Assembly: GCA_025455005.1 (NCBI GenBank)
Contig: JALONH010000004.1
Span: forward strand, 1-64,000
Direction: 5' to 3'
Source: Cytophagaceae bacterium
Lineage (GTDB): Bacteria > Bacteroidota > Bacteroidia > Cytophagales > Cytophagaceae
DNA: 64,000 nt
Every line of letters begins with the position of its first letter. Position 1 is the stretch's first letter. Shown here in pieces: positions 40,031 to 49,149 of this stretch. The translations under genes and the position numbers were made by a program. Under the pieces are notes generated by a model. It saw only the letters and a list, made by a program, of their open reading frames with translations. It searched no databases and was not told the origin of the DNA.

Positions 40031-40744
40031 ATGTTAGATTACACACTTTTAACAATACCATCTTGGGTTACCATTGTTTTTTTGATATCCATTCCACTAC
40101 CATTCTTGTTGATAGGGTTACTCGTACACTCTACATCTAGATTAATGGTATACAAACGTACTCCTATAGTGGTTAGTAGTTTTTTTATAGTATATCTACT
40201 GTATGTTATGTTTTTAGGATACTTCGGTGTATTTAAAAGTATGTCTTTTCCTCCCAAAATTATTTTGTTTACCACCTTGCCTTATGCTTTGATTTTATTT
40301 ATGTGGGTTCAACGTACAACGGTTTATGCTGATTTTATTCGTACTGTTTCCCTTGATCAATTAATCCGATTACATGTTTTTAGAATTATCGGTGTCTTTT
40401 TTATCCTTTTGTCCTACTATGATACCCTACCCAAAACCTTTGCTTGGATAGCAGGGCTAGGGGATATCTTAACAGCTATTAGTTCTATTTTTGTGGTGTA
40501 TGCAATACAACATAGATTCATTTATGCTAAACAAATAGTCTATGTGTGGAGTGTCTTCGGTACAGTGGATATTATTTTCACTTCTATAGCGGCAAATGTG
40601 TTAACCAAAATAGCTATCGATACAGGAGCACTAGGGGTTGATGTATTAGCAGAATTCCCCTTTTACATTATTCCTGCTTTTGCCCCACCCACCATATTAT
40701 TTCTACATTGGACTATCTTTAAAAAGATGAGATTAGAAAGCTAG
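40031..40744 (+). CDS. Seven-helix-like hypothetical membrane protein
   Basis: A 237-residue membrane protein with about seven hydrophobic helices and almost no soluble part. SFPPKIILFTTLPYALILF, LDQLIRLHVFRIIGVFFILL, GLGDILTAISSIFVVYAI and FPFYIIPAFAPPTILFLHW mirror segments of the protein at 42047, suggesting a shared family. No signature of a known transporter or sensor. It follows the Crp/Fnr gene by 19 bp and may be regulated by it. Confidence 0.7.
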   Translation: MLDYTLLTIPSWVTIVFLISIPLPFLLIGLLVHSTSRLMVYKRTPIVVSSFFIVYLLYVMFLGYFGVFKSMSFPPKIILFTTLPYALILFMWVQRTTVYADFIRTVSLDQLIRLHVFRIIGVFFILLSYYDTLPKTFAWIAGLGDILTAISSIFVVYAIQHRFIYAKQIVYVWSVFGTVDIIFTSIAANVLTKIAIDTGALGVDVLAEFPFYIIPAFAPPTILFLHWTIFKKMRLES

Positions 40745-40832
40745 TTTTTTCATTTCTTGTCCTATGGCAAGAATTCTATACTTTCAACCCGTCATATTTG
40801 TACCATCATCCACAATTAAACAAGAAAAAAAT

Positions 40833-41180
40833 ATGGTACAATCAAATGAATTTATGTTGTTGTTTCGGTTAGAACCTTCAACAGAGTCTACACCTACCGC
40901 TTCTGAAATGGAGTCCATGAAAGCAAAATGGGGCGCCTATATTGGAACAATAGCCATAGCTGAAAAATTAGTCAGTACGCATCAATTAGGATGGGAGGGG
41001 AGAAGAATAACATCAGATCTTAAGGAAGAAGAGGGTATATATATTGTCAATAACATAACCTTAGGTGGCAATATGGTGGTGAAAGCAAAAGATATGACAG
41101 AAGCCATTTCTCTCGCTAAAAAATGTCCAATTCTACAAATGGGAGGTTCAGTCGAGGTAAGAAATATTTTACCTATGTAA
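40833..41180 (+). CDS. YCII-related family protein
   Basis: A 115-residue single-domain protein of the YCII/DGPF superfamily: EFMLLFRLEPSTEST, MKAKWGAYIGTIAIAEKLVSTHQLGWEGRRI, VKAKDMTEAISLAKKCPIL and GGSVEVRNILPM. The family adopts a ferredoxin-like dimer; members are mostly of unknown function. The DGPF motif itself is not preserved. Start at the Met of MVQSNEFML. Confidence 0.85.
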   Translation: MVQSNEFMLLFRLEPSTESTPTASEMESMKAKWGAYIGTIAIAEKLVSTHQLGWEGRRITSDLKEEEGIYIVNNITLGGNMVVKAKDMTEAISLAKKCPILQMGGSVEVRNILPM

Positions 41181-41204
41181 TATTAATTCAACCACACTTA
41201 AATA

Positions 41205-41747
41205 ATGAACAAGAAAATGATTTTCATACTACTTGCTGTCTTATGCACTGCTTTTATTGGTTTCGGCTTCTATAAAGCAAAAAGTCTAACGTCCATTCAT
41301 ATCGTGTCTTCTGTAACCATCAACGGTACACCGGATGAAGTATTTGATATGGTTAAGTATTTACGCCATTTTCCTAAATGGTCGCCCTTCTTAGTTCAAG
41401 ATCCTACTCAACAATATGAAGTAAAAGGAACCGATGGGACTGTAGGAGCACAGTACCATTGGAATGGAAATAAAGGTAAAGATTTGGGGTATCAAGAAAT
41501 TGTTTCTATACAAGATAAAAAGTATATCGGGATGCGCTGCCGAATTCAAAAACCTTTTGTGGCTCAACCTACCTTCGACTATTATTTTAGTACTACCTCC
41601 TCCGGTACTGTTGTGAAGCAAGACTTTAAATTGTCATCAGGATGGGTAGACGCCTTCTTTCTTTGGTTATTTGGAGCAAAGTCCTCTATGGAAAAGACAA
41701 ACCAACAAGGATTGGATTTATTAAAAAAAGCTGTAGAATCGAAGTAA
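41205..41747 (+). CDS. SRPBCC (polyketide cyclase-like) protein, membrane-anchored
   Basis: A 180-residue protein with an N-terminal hydrophobic helix (residues ~4-22) followed by an SRPBCC/START-like domain: SVTINGTPDEVFDMVKYLRHFPKWSPF, YHWNGNKGKDLGYQEI, and TTSSGTVVKQDFKLSSGW. Such domains bind hydrophobic ligands; no catalytic residues can be named. The signal anchor places the domain outside the cytoplasm or at the membrane. 24 bp after the YCII gene. Confidence 0.85.
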   Translation: MNKKMIFILLAVLCTAFIGFGFYKAKSLTSIHIVSSVTINGTPDEVFDMVKYLRHFPKWSPFLVQDPTQQYEVKGTDGTVGAQYHWNGNKGKDLGYQEIVSIQDKKYIGMRCRIQKPFVAQPTFDYYFSTTSSGTVVKQDFKLSSGWVDAFFLWLFGAKSSMEKTNQQGLDLLKKAVESK

Positions 41748-41796
41748 AGAAAAGGAACTTTATCTTGTAAATGTAGTCGGTTTATGATTTAAATGT

Positions 41797-41842
41797 GGTT
41801 CGTGAGACACGAATCAAGGCTTAGTGAGACAGGAACCACGGC
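41797..41842. repeat. Dispersed palindromic repeat, copy C (degenerate)
   Basis: GGTTCGTGAGACACGAATC at 41797-41815 and GTGAGACAGGAACCACGGC at 41824-41842, two imperfect units of the repeat seen at 36665 and 36765. Confidence 0.6.
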
Positions 41843-41859
41843 TAAATAAAAGTATACTT

Positions 41860-41895
41860 ACTTTCAAGGGGTTTGAACCAAAACCTCTTGAAAGT
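41860..41895 (+). terminator. Hairpin after the SRPBCC gene
   Basis: ACTTTCAAGGGGTTT (41860-41874), six-base loop, and AAACCTCTTGAAAGT (41881-41895), a 15-bp stem with a single G-T pair, followed by TTATTT. Consistent with a factor-independent terminator for the series beginning with the Crp/Fnr gene. Nothing else is recognised in 41896-42046. Confidence 0.7.
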
Positions 41896-42046
41896 TTATT
41901 TATAAAGTAGATGTACCTGATTCATTATTTACATAAGGGGGTTCAGGATATACAAATCACGGTAAAAGGCTTTTTGATTTACGCTTATTTCTTAATAAAC
42001 TAAAATCCGGTGAGGCCTAACTTATGGCGATTATAATTTATATGTT

Positions 42047-42715
42047 ATGATGGAAAATATTTCTTGGTATTTAAGTTTACTCTTTATTTCTACCACACTT
42101 GGAACGATTTATTTATTATGTAGAGCATTACCCTCTACTCAAAATACTATACGTATACTAGTTGTTTGGTTATGTTTACAATCGGTTGTTGCGCTATCGG
42201 GATTTTATACAAATACCACTTCCCTCCCTCCACGGTTTTTAGGGATGGTAGTACCACCGGCTGTTCTTTTTATAGTCCTCTTTACATCCAAAAAAGGGAA
42301 AGAGTTTATCGACCAAATCTATCTGAGTAGCTTAATCCTACTACACGTGATTCGAATTCCGGTAGAAATAGTATTATACGGATTAAGTATAGAAAACGTG
42401 ATACCGGAATTGATGACGTTTGATGGTAGGAATTGGGATATTTTTTCCGGTATAACTGCACCATTTATTTATTATGGATATAGACAATCAAAAATTTCGA
42501 ATAGTATAGTATTAATTTGGAATTTCGTTTGTTTGTTCTTATTGCTGAACATAGTGCTTCATGCGGTTTTATCTGCTCCTTCACCTTTCCAACAATTTGC
42601 GTTTGACCAACCCAACATAGCCATATTTTATTTTCCTTTTAATTGGCTTCCGGCTTGCGTGGTACCTATTGTATTATTCGCACACCTAGTGGCTATACGA
42701 AAATTAATAAAGTAA
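42047..42715 (+). CDS. Seven-helix-like hypothetical membrane protein, relative of the one at 40031
   Basis: A 222-residue multi-helix membrane protein. SLPPRFLGMVVPPAVLFIV, LSSLILLHVIRIPVEIVLY, DGRNWDIFSGITAPFIYYGY and FPFNWLPACVVPIVLFAHL parallel segments of the 40031 protein in the same order, so I take them as members of one family. No known function. It has its own position after the terminator and no close partner. Confidence 0.7.
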   Translation: MMENISWYLSLLFISTTLGTIYLLCRALPSTQNTIRILVVWLCLQSVVALSGFYTNTTSLPPRFLGMVVPPAVLFIVLFTSKKGKEFIDQIYLSSLILLHVIRIPVEIVLYGLSIENVIPELMTFDGRNWDIFSGITAPFIYYGYRQSKISNSIVLIWNFVCLFLLLNIVLHAVLSAPSPFQQFAFDQPNIAIFYFPFNWLPACVVPIVLFAHLVAIRKLIK

Positions 42716-43012
42716 TAACTGTACAGTGGTATAGTTTCTTTTAAATCGATTATAAAAATTAATTTTATTAAATATGAAGATGTGATGTGCGTTTATTGGG
42801 TTTTGAAATTTTTTAAAATAATGTTGATCTGTTAAAATATAATTTTGTCTAGTGTATACGTAAAAGCTCTTTTAAAAAATTTTAAATCTGAAAAATACAT
42901 AAGTAATTTCCCTTAATGAAACCGCACTCAGATAATAAATTTAAAAAGCTCATAATGTAGAATGTAAATAGAATTTTTCTGTCCAATTCGAATACACTAC
43001 ACTTACTTCTAC
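42716..43012. other. A/T-rich intergenic region without recognised gene
   Basis: About 300 bases between two genes that both end here (converging). A TAATTTTG element at 42839-42846 fits the Bacteroidota -7 consensus on the plus strand, but no open frame or RNA motif follows. I see nothing else. Confidence 0.5.
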
Positions 43013-45715
43013 TTACTCTCCAATTAACACAAATGCAGCCCAATAATAAGGTGCAGCGTATTCTCCTTCTTCTATTAATTTGAGTTTTGCCAATCGTAAA
43101 GCTTCGTAATATTCCTTTTCCCCATCTGTGATGTATTGATGGAAATACGTCATCAATCGCGCGGTAGCTTCATCAGACACTTTCCAATACGACACCACAA
43201 TATTATCTGCTCCGGCATACAACAATGCCCTTGATAAACCGATAAGCCCTTCTCCTTTGGTTAATTTTCCTTTTCCGGTTTCGCAAGCAGACAAGCAAAT
43301 CAATTGAACTTGTTTGAAATTTAATGTATAAATATCTCCACTGTAAAGGGTAGAACTTTCAGGGTCTTTCCCATAAAAATATATACTGGATAATTCCGGC
43401 TCGGAAGGATGTACCCATCCATGTGTAGCTAAATGAAGGATGGAATAATTGGAAATACTATCTGATCGTAAATAGGCTTTACTGGCTGCTTCGTTTTTTC
43501 GTATTGTTACTTGACTACCGGCATACAGCTTACCTAACGCATTCACTTCTTCAGCACTACCGGGCAAACTATTTATTTGTAAGCCGGGAAAGTCAATCGG
43601 TGCAAACGCCAATAAGCCCTTACCTTTTCCTTGATAACTGTAAGACTCGTATAAACCGGCAGCAAAAGCATAACTGACAGCATATTTTTTTATTACATAA
43701 GGATATGCTGTCCAAGCAGCAGTATCTGACTTAGGACGGCTGGTGAATAACAGTTCAAAAGGTATAGTAGTGGCTATACCATCGGCTACTATTATGATGT
43801 GACGAATGGATTTCGGTAACACCGGGAGATAATAAGCACTTAAGATTTCATTTGTTTTAACAAACGTATTCGTCAATTGGTATTGGACACTATTTAAAAA
43901 GGCTGTTACTGTTTTTGTAAGTCGTTCAGGGGTTAGGGCTGTACTCATTCGTATTTCCTTAGTGGTAATACACAGTCGATAGAGTGTTTGACTACTTTCT
44001 GAACTTAAATACACTACCATCGCTTCATCTATCTTTAATTTTTGTTGTATCGATTCTACAGAAGGAATAGCACTGGCGTATTTCAATTGGAAGTAATCGG
44101 GGTATTGCTTTTCTAATGCTTGAATAAAATTTTCATATTCTCTTTTTAATGAAAAGTACGACGCTTTTATGGAAGTAATATCGTTTAAGGTATCGGTTGT
44201 TTTTAATAGTTGTTGTTCCAGCCATGTCAATTGAATTTGATACTCTTCTTCTTTTGCTAATAAAGAATCAGGAATACCACCAAATGACTTTGCTTGTGCA
44301 TCAGATATAGCTTGTTGTAATACGGCGCTTTTATTTTTTTCCATAAAATAAAAGCAGTCCTTAAGATATTGTTGGGGTCGAGTAGAATTCTGAGAAAGTT
44401 TATAGGCTACATCTACAGCTCTTTCGTTGAGTTCGCTTGCCCATCGAGAAGCATTAATTTTGTCTTTTTTACCCTTTCGTATTTTCCTAATCTCTGTCAG
44501 TATCGTATCAGCAGCATAGTAAGTATTCAAGGATGCTTGTAGATCTTTCATGCGAAGAGTTTTTTCTTCATGAACCAAACTTAAACAATGCGCTTTTTCC
44601 AATAGGCACGTTAAGAGTAAAGTTGGATCTATTGATTGTTCAAGTGATGGATTCTGATAAATCGACGTTGGACGAAAAGAATAACTATTATGTTGTAGAG
44701 CGAATTGAAATTGTTCTAATGCGGCTCCATATTGTTTCATGGCTTTATGAATTTCTCCTTTTAATAAGTAGGCATTTGCGGTTTGGGTTTGGGGGGCAGT
44801 ATAGATACGTTGGTACATATCAATTGCCTTCTGACAATCTTCTAGTGCAGCGGTATAATTTTTTTGCTCTACATAGACTTGTGCTTTACTGGTATAGATA
44901 AAGGCTTTGTTGCTGTGGTCCTTTGGGTATAGTGTATTCCAAATGGCCCAAGCTTTATCGTATTCAATTAACGAAGTGTTGTATATGCCGTCTAATCGAT
45001 AAATCAATGCGATGTTACTTATGGTTATTGCTATAGATTCATGGGTATTGGGGTAGATTTTTTGATATTCGGTCAACGCAGATTGGAATGAAAGTAAGGC
45101 CTTATTGTTTTGATTTCCGGTGTAAATTAATCCTAAGTTATTTTGAATCGCTGCAATGGAAGCCGGTTTGGGTTTAGGTAATTGTTGACGTATTCTTAAT
45201 GCTTGGTATAAATATTCCTCTGCACTTTCTAAGTTGCCTTGAAGCCAATAGCATAATCCAATCGTGTTGTATACTTCTGAGGTGGTATAGGAAGTGGAAG
45301 GGGAGGAATATGTAGAATTGATCTCGATATAACTTAAAGCTAAACGCGCTTCTTGAAGGGCTTGGTCTATCCTTCCCTTATACATCAAAATAGTCGCTTG
45401 GGTATGGTGTAACGTCGCTCTATCGATAGGATTATTTCCGGAGTTTTCGTTTAACTCTTGCTGAATAATGGATGCTGCTTCATCGAGACGACCGATACGC
45501 ACTAAACATTCCGCACTTTTATTTTTGCAATATAGATAGGAGCTCTTATCACTTCCTTGATAACTCATAGAAGCATTTTGATATTTTGCTAAACTTTGTA
45601 CGTAAGCACCATATTCAAACAACGTATCAGCTTCTTGCAAAAGAGAAAAAGGGTGTTGGGCGAAGCCAATGCCGGTCGACCATACGAAGAATAGAAAGAT
45701 GTAGCAATAGTTCAT
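43013..45715 (-). CDS. Secreted TPR-CHAT caspase-like protein
   Basis: A 900-residue protein: signal peptide to about residue 19 (FAQ), TPR repeats from ~25 to ~370 (for example YNTIGLCYWLQGNLESAEEYLYQAL), a helical linker to ~540, and a C-terminal CHAT domain. The caspase-like dyad is intact: His765 in LHLATHGW and Cys811 in LSACETGKG, with GADNIVVSYWKV near the end. CHAT proteins with TPRs are putative proteases activated by protein binding; several act in defence or programmed death, but exported Bacteroidota versions are mostly uncharacterised. It is the second gene of a pair, 9 bp after the beta-barrel gene. Confidence 0.92.
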   Translation of the reverse strand: MNYCYIFLFFVWSTGIGFAQHPFSLLQEADTLFEYGAYVQSLAKYQNASMSYQGSDKSSYLYCKNKSAECLVRIGRLDEAASIIQQELNENSGNNPIDRATLHHTQATILMYKGRIDQALQEARLALSYIEINSTYSSPSTSYTTSEVYNTIGLCYWLQGNLESAEEYLYQALRIRQQLPKPKPASIAAIQNNLGLIYTGNQNNKALLSFQSALTEYQKIYPNTHESIAITISNIALIYRLDGIYNTSLIEYDKAWAIWNTLYPKDHSNKAFIYTSKAQVYVEQKNYTAALEDCQKAIDMYQRIYTAPQTQTANAYLLKGEIHKAMKQYGAALEQFQFALQHNSYSFRPTSIYQNPSLEQSIDPTLLLTCLLEKAHCLSLVHEEKTLRMKDLQASLNTYYAADTILTEIRKIRKGKKDKINASRWASELNERAVDVAYKLSQNSTRPQQYLKDCFYFMEKNKSAVLQQAISDAQAKSFGGIPDSLLAKEEEYQIQLTWLEQQLLKTTDTLNDITSIKASYFSLKREYENFIQALEKQYPDYFQLKYASAIPSVESIQQKLKIDEAMVVYLSSESSQTLYRLCITTKEIRMSTALTPERLTKTVTAFLNSVQYQLTNTFVKTNEILSAYYLPVLPKSIRHIIIVADGIATTIPFELLFTSRPKSDTAAWTAYPYVIKKYAVSYAFAAGLYESYSYQGKGKGLLAFAPIDFPGLQINSLPGSAEEVNALGKLYAGSQVTIRKNEAASKAYLRSDSISNYSILHLATHGWVHPSEPELSSIYFYGKDPESSTLYSGDIYTLNFKQVQLICLSACETGKGKLTKGEGLIGLSRALLYAGADNIVVSYWKVSDEATARLMTYFHQYITDGEKEYYEALRLAKLKLIEEGEYAAPYYWAAFVLIGE

Positions 45716-45724
45716 GATGCCAAA

Positions 45725-46663
45725 TTAAAAACGCCATTCGATGCTGAGAGTGGTTACCCATTCGCGGGAGAGTCCATCTGGGTTTTGTTCTCTATTTATG
45801 ATTTTATGTCCTCCCATCCATTTTAATGCAGTAGCGGTGGAGAGGCGGTACCCTATTCCTCCTAAACCCGTAATGGCAGCGCCGGTAGTGTTGGGTGCAT
45901 CTATTCTAACACCAAATCGGTCTACGACTTGGTCCGGAGTAATTCTATAAATTGCGAGAATTCCTATATAAGCATTCCATTTGGTAGAGCGGAAGTTGCG
46001 TTCTATTCTTCCCATAATATCGGTACCCCGTTTGACTTGATTACCCAGAGGGTATTCGTTCGCTATATCTCGTAGTTCACTGCTCGCCCATTTACCCCAT
46101 AAGAATTCGTTACCATTAGCGTTGAATGCCATTTGATAACCGGTTGCCAACAACCATTTGCGAGTAATCAACGAAGCGCCGGCGACGGCATCAAACGTAC
46201 CTAAGGTCGTTTGGTAATACATCGGTAAAGGCCGTCCTTCTGTGTTGGATAAGTTAGAACTTCCGGTAGGAATTTTACCGCCTACAGTAAGTTGAAGGGA
46301 ATATGTTTTTTTTCGGAGAACCGGATAGGTAATAGCATAGGATACATCCGAAAGGCCATGTGTAGTGGCTAAGGGGCCGCTAACAAAATTATACGGTAGT
46401 TTAAGTTGAACCGACCAGTTTTTCCCGATGGAGGTGTTAAAGTCTATCATTTGTGACAGAATAACATCTTTAAATTTGGTAAAGCCAACGTAAGAAGTAA
46501 ATTCTATACTCTTTAATTGTATTGTTTTTCCCTCTGGTGAGGCTTGATTGGGCCGCATAGCTCCCATAGTACAAAAGCCCGCATCGGAACATCCTTGACC
46601 AAAGACAGACTGCATATAGAGAAGAGTAACGAGCGGTATCAATATGCGTAGAAGCATAAGCAT
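45725..46663 (-). CDS. Predicted outer-membrane beta-barrel protein
   Basis: A 312-residue exported protein; signal peptide to VFGQ, then GCSDAGFCTMGAM, a short Cys-containing mature N-terminus, and a long series of alternating amphipathic strands ending in the aromatic EWRF typical of outer-membrane barrels. I do not recognise a named family, though I recall similar Cys-containing openings in other Bacteroidota proteins. I took ATG at 46663 rather than the TTG one codon upstream. It is followed 9 bp later by the TPR-CHAT gene, so the two likely work in the same envelope process. Confidence 0.75.
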   Translation of the reverse strand: MLMLLRILIPLVTLLYMQSVFGQGCSDAGFCTMGAMRPNQASPEGKTIQLKSIEFTSYVGFTKFKDVILSQMIDFNTSIGKNWSVQLKLPYNFVSGPLATTHGLSDVSYAITYPVLRKKTYSLQLTVGGKIPTGSSNLSNTEGRPLPMYYQTTLGTFDAVAGASLITRKWLLATGYQMAFNANGNEFLWGKWASSELRDIANEYPLGNQVKRGTDIMGRIERNFRSTKWNAYIGILAIYRITPDQVVDRFGVRIDAPNTTGAAITGLGGIGYRLSTATALKWMGGHKIINREQNPDGLSREWVTTLSIEWRF

Positions 46664-46801
46664 CAAACGGTTAATGTTTTAAAGTACTGTAAAATATAAG
46701 TTTTTCCAAATACATGGCCCGCTATGTGGGGAAAAAAGGACGTATTCTTTGGCTTTTTCACCAATACATTCAATATTTGCAGTTCACAATCGTATATAAA
46801 A

Positions 46802-47728
46802 ATGAGTTTATTAGTTGTTGGTTCTGTTGCATTTGACGCTATAGAAACCCCTTTCGGCAAAACCGATAAAATTGTAGGCGGTGCAGCTACGTATATCAGT
46901 CTTTCAGCTTCCTATTTCAATCCTAAAATAAATCTTGTGGCTGTAGTTGGTGGTGACTTCCCTTCTTCCGCTATTACTACCATGAAAGAACATGGTATCG
47001 ATACTACCGGCTTGCAAATTAAACAAGACGAAAAAACGTTTTTTTGGTCCGGCAAATACCATAACGATATGAATACCCGTGACACCTTGGTGACGGAGTT
47101 GAATGTATTGGGCACCTTCGACCCTATTATTCCGGAAGAATATCAGTCTTGTGATTATTTAATGCTGGGTAATTTAGCCCCGTCTGTACAATCGACCGTT
47201 ATTCAACGATTGAAACATAGACCGAAATTGATTGTGATGGATACAATGAATTTCTGGATGGAGATTGCGATGGATGACTTAAGAAAAACTTTATCAATGG
47301 TTGATGTGTTGTCGATCAATGATGAAGAAGCCCGTCAGTTATCCGGTGAGTATGCTTTAATTAAAGCAGCACGTAAGATTATGGAAATGGGGCCTAAAGT
47401 AATCATTATTAAAAAAGGGGAGCATGGTGCGTTATTATTCAATAAAGACCAAGTTTTCTTTGCTCCGGCATTACCTTTGGAGGAAGTGTTTGATCCCACC
47501 GGAGCCGGCGATACTTTTGCCGGAGGATTTATTGGTTATCTTGCTAGTACTAACGATATCACCTTTGCTAATATGAAACGCGCTATCATATATGGTTCCG
47601 CAATGGCATCCTTCTGTGTAGAGAAATTTGGTACAGAACGATTAGAAAAATTGACCGACCATGAAGTAGAGTTGCGATTGAAAGAATTTGTCGACTTAGT
47701 TCAGTTTGAAATGACATTACCTAAATAA
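46802..47728 (+). CDS. PfkB-family sugar/nucleoside kinase
   Basis: A 308-residue ribokinase-fold kinase starting SLLVVGSVAFDAIETPFGK, with GGAATYISLSASYF, and the C-terminal PfkB signature FDPTGAGDTFAGGFIGYLA containing the catalytic Asp. Family members phosphorylate sugars or adenosine with ATP; the start GSVAFDxIETP is seen in a Bacteroidota-wide clade without firm substrate. An upstream frame of 26 codons is open but not family-like. Divergent from the barrel-CHAT pair and ends at a strong terminator. Confidence 0.92.
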   Translation: MSLLVVGSVAFDAIETPFGKTDKIVGGAATYISLSASYFNPKINLVAVVGGDFPSSAITTMKEHGIDTTGLQIKQDEKTFFWSGKYHNDMNTRDTLVTELNVLGTFDPIIPEEYQSCDYLMLGNLAPSVQSTVIQRLKHRPKLIVMDTMNFWMEIAMDDLRKTLSMVDVLSINDEEARQLSGEYALIKAARKIMEMGPKVIIIKKGEHGALLFNKDQVFFAPALPLEEVFDPTGAGDTFAGGFIGYLASTNDITFANMKRAIIYGSAMASFCVEKFGTERLEKLTDHEVELRLKEFVDLVQFEMTLPK

Positions 47729-47735
47729 TAACTAG

Positions 47736-47757
47736 AGCCTTCTTCGGAAGGCTTTTT
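47736..47757 (+). terminator. Terminator after the PfkB kinase gene
   Basis: AGCCTTC, UUCG-type tetraloop TTCG, GAAGGCT, then TTTTT: a classical factor-independent terminator ending 6 bases before the next gene. Confidence 0.92.
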
Positions 47758-47763
47758 ATTTCT

Positions 47764-49149
47764 ATGAAGTACCAAGCCTTTATTTTTACACTTGTTATTG
47801 TAGTATGGACTGCCTGCAAGAGTGTTCAGACGGTAGCGCCAAGCGCTTCGTATTCTTCTTATGTACATACGCCTCCGATTTCTGAAGTTTTTATTCCAAT
47901 AGAAATTTCTATTCCGGAGTTGGAAGGCATGTTGAATAAGCAGTTACAAGGGGTTCTGTATGAGGATTCGGATTTCTCAGATGATTTACTGTTAAAAATT
48001 GAAAAAGTAGAACCGATTCGATTACGCATGAATGGTGATGCCATCGAGTATACAGTTCCGATTAAATTGTGGACTAAAGCAGGATATGAGTTCAAACAAT
48101 TTGGTCTAAGTTTAAAAGATGTGTACGAGGGCGATTGTTCTTTACGTATTTCCTTCTCAACTAAAATAGAATTGAATCCTTTTTGGGAACTACGCCCCAC
48201 GACTACATTGCTATCGTATGAATGGATAGAAAAACCCACCATAACAAAAGGTCACATTACCATTCCAATAGGATTTGTAGCGGACAAACTGATTAAAACT
48301 CAAGAGAAAGTTATAACACAATCCATAGATGAACAAATAAAAAGTCAGATACCCATGCGCCGATATATGGAACAAGCTTGGACGGCTATGCACCAACCGA
48401 TTCAGTTTTACGATGATCCGGTTACGTGGTTGAAGATTACTCCTAAAAAAATATTGATTACTCCCTTAACAGGTACGGCCACAAGTTTAAAAGCGTTTGT
48501 CAAAATTGAGGCTATTACTGAAACGAAGGTTGGGAAAAAACCTACAGTGGTTCAAACTAATTTACCAAATGTCAGTTATACTAACGATCATTCCGGTGCG
48601 TTTATCATCACCGTGCTTAATGGAGTCGATTATGAAGATGCTAGTGTTGTAGCGGCTAAGTATTTAAAAGGAGAAACGTTTAGCTCTCCCTCCGGAAAGA
48701 AAAAAGTTACGGTTGATAGTATTCGTTTGTTTGGGAAAGGGGAGCAACTTGTTATTGAAACGCACGTGTCAGGAGCTTTGAAAGGAGCTATTTATTTTAC
48801 AGGCATTCCCACGTATGATTCACTTCGCCAAGTAATATATTTGAAAAACTTGGATTACGAATTACAAACTAAAAACGTATTGGCTAAATCTGCCGGGTGG
48901 TTATTGAAAAGTATTTTATTAAAACGTATGAAAGAAGTCATGGTGTATGATATAAAATCAGATATGATAGCCATACGTCAATCATTGGATGAGGCCTTGC
49001 AGTCTTATGCCTTAACTCCTCAAGTAAAGATATCGGCAAAAATCCAACAGATGTATCCTAAAACTATATTCTTAACACCGGAGTCTATGTCGTTCGTACT
49101 TTTTATCTCCGGTGACATGCAAGTTCGAGTAAACGGATTAGACCAATAA
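47764..49149 (+). CDS. DUF4403 family lipoprotein
   Basis: A 461-residue lipoprotein (lipobox WTAC, Cys near residue 18) matching DUF4403, a Bacteroidota family built of repeated lipid-binding-type beta domains. Marks include ISEVFIPIEISIPELEGMLNKQLQGVLYED, WELRPTTTLLSYEWIEKPTI and IYLKNLDYELQTKNVLAKSAGWLL. Residues ~20-35 are a Ser/Pro linker. Function unknown; location outer or inner membrane, periplasmic face. Its stop overlaps the helicase start as TAATG, coupling an envelope lipoprotein to a cytoplasmic helicase. Confidence 0.88.
   Translation: MKYQAFIFTLVIVVWTACKSVQTVAPSASYSSYVHTPPISEVFIPIEISIPELEGMLNKQLQGVLYEDSDFSDDLLLKIEKVEPIRLRMNGDAIEYTVPIKLWTKAGYEFKQFGLSLKDVYEGDCSLRISFSTKIELNPFWELRPTTTLLSYEWIEKPTITKGHITIPIGFVADKLIKTQEKVITQSIDEQIKSQIPMRRYMEQAWTAMHQPIQFYDDPVTWLKITPKKILITPLTGTATSLKAFVKIEAITETKVGKKPTVVQTNLPNVSYTNDHSGAFIITVLNGVDYEDASVVAAKYLKGETFSSPSGKKKVTVDSIRLFGKGEQLVIETHVSGALKGAIYFTGIPTYDSLRQVIYLKNLDYELQTKNVLAKSAGWLLKSILLKRMKEVMVYDIKSDMIAIRQSLDEALQSYALTPQVKISAKIQQMYPKTIFLTPESMSFVLFISGDMQVRVNGLDQ

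Noticed and set aside
42838-42860. Promoter-like TAATTTTGTCTA on the plus strand resembling the Rrf2-region motif
   Set aside because: No gene or RNA motif follows and the upstream block is missing, so it is probably chance in A/T-rich sequence.
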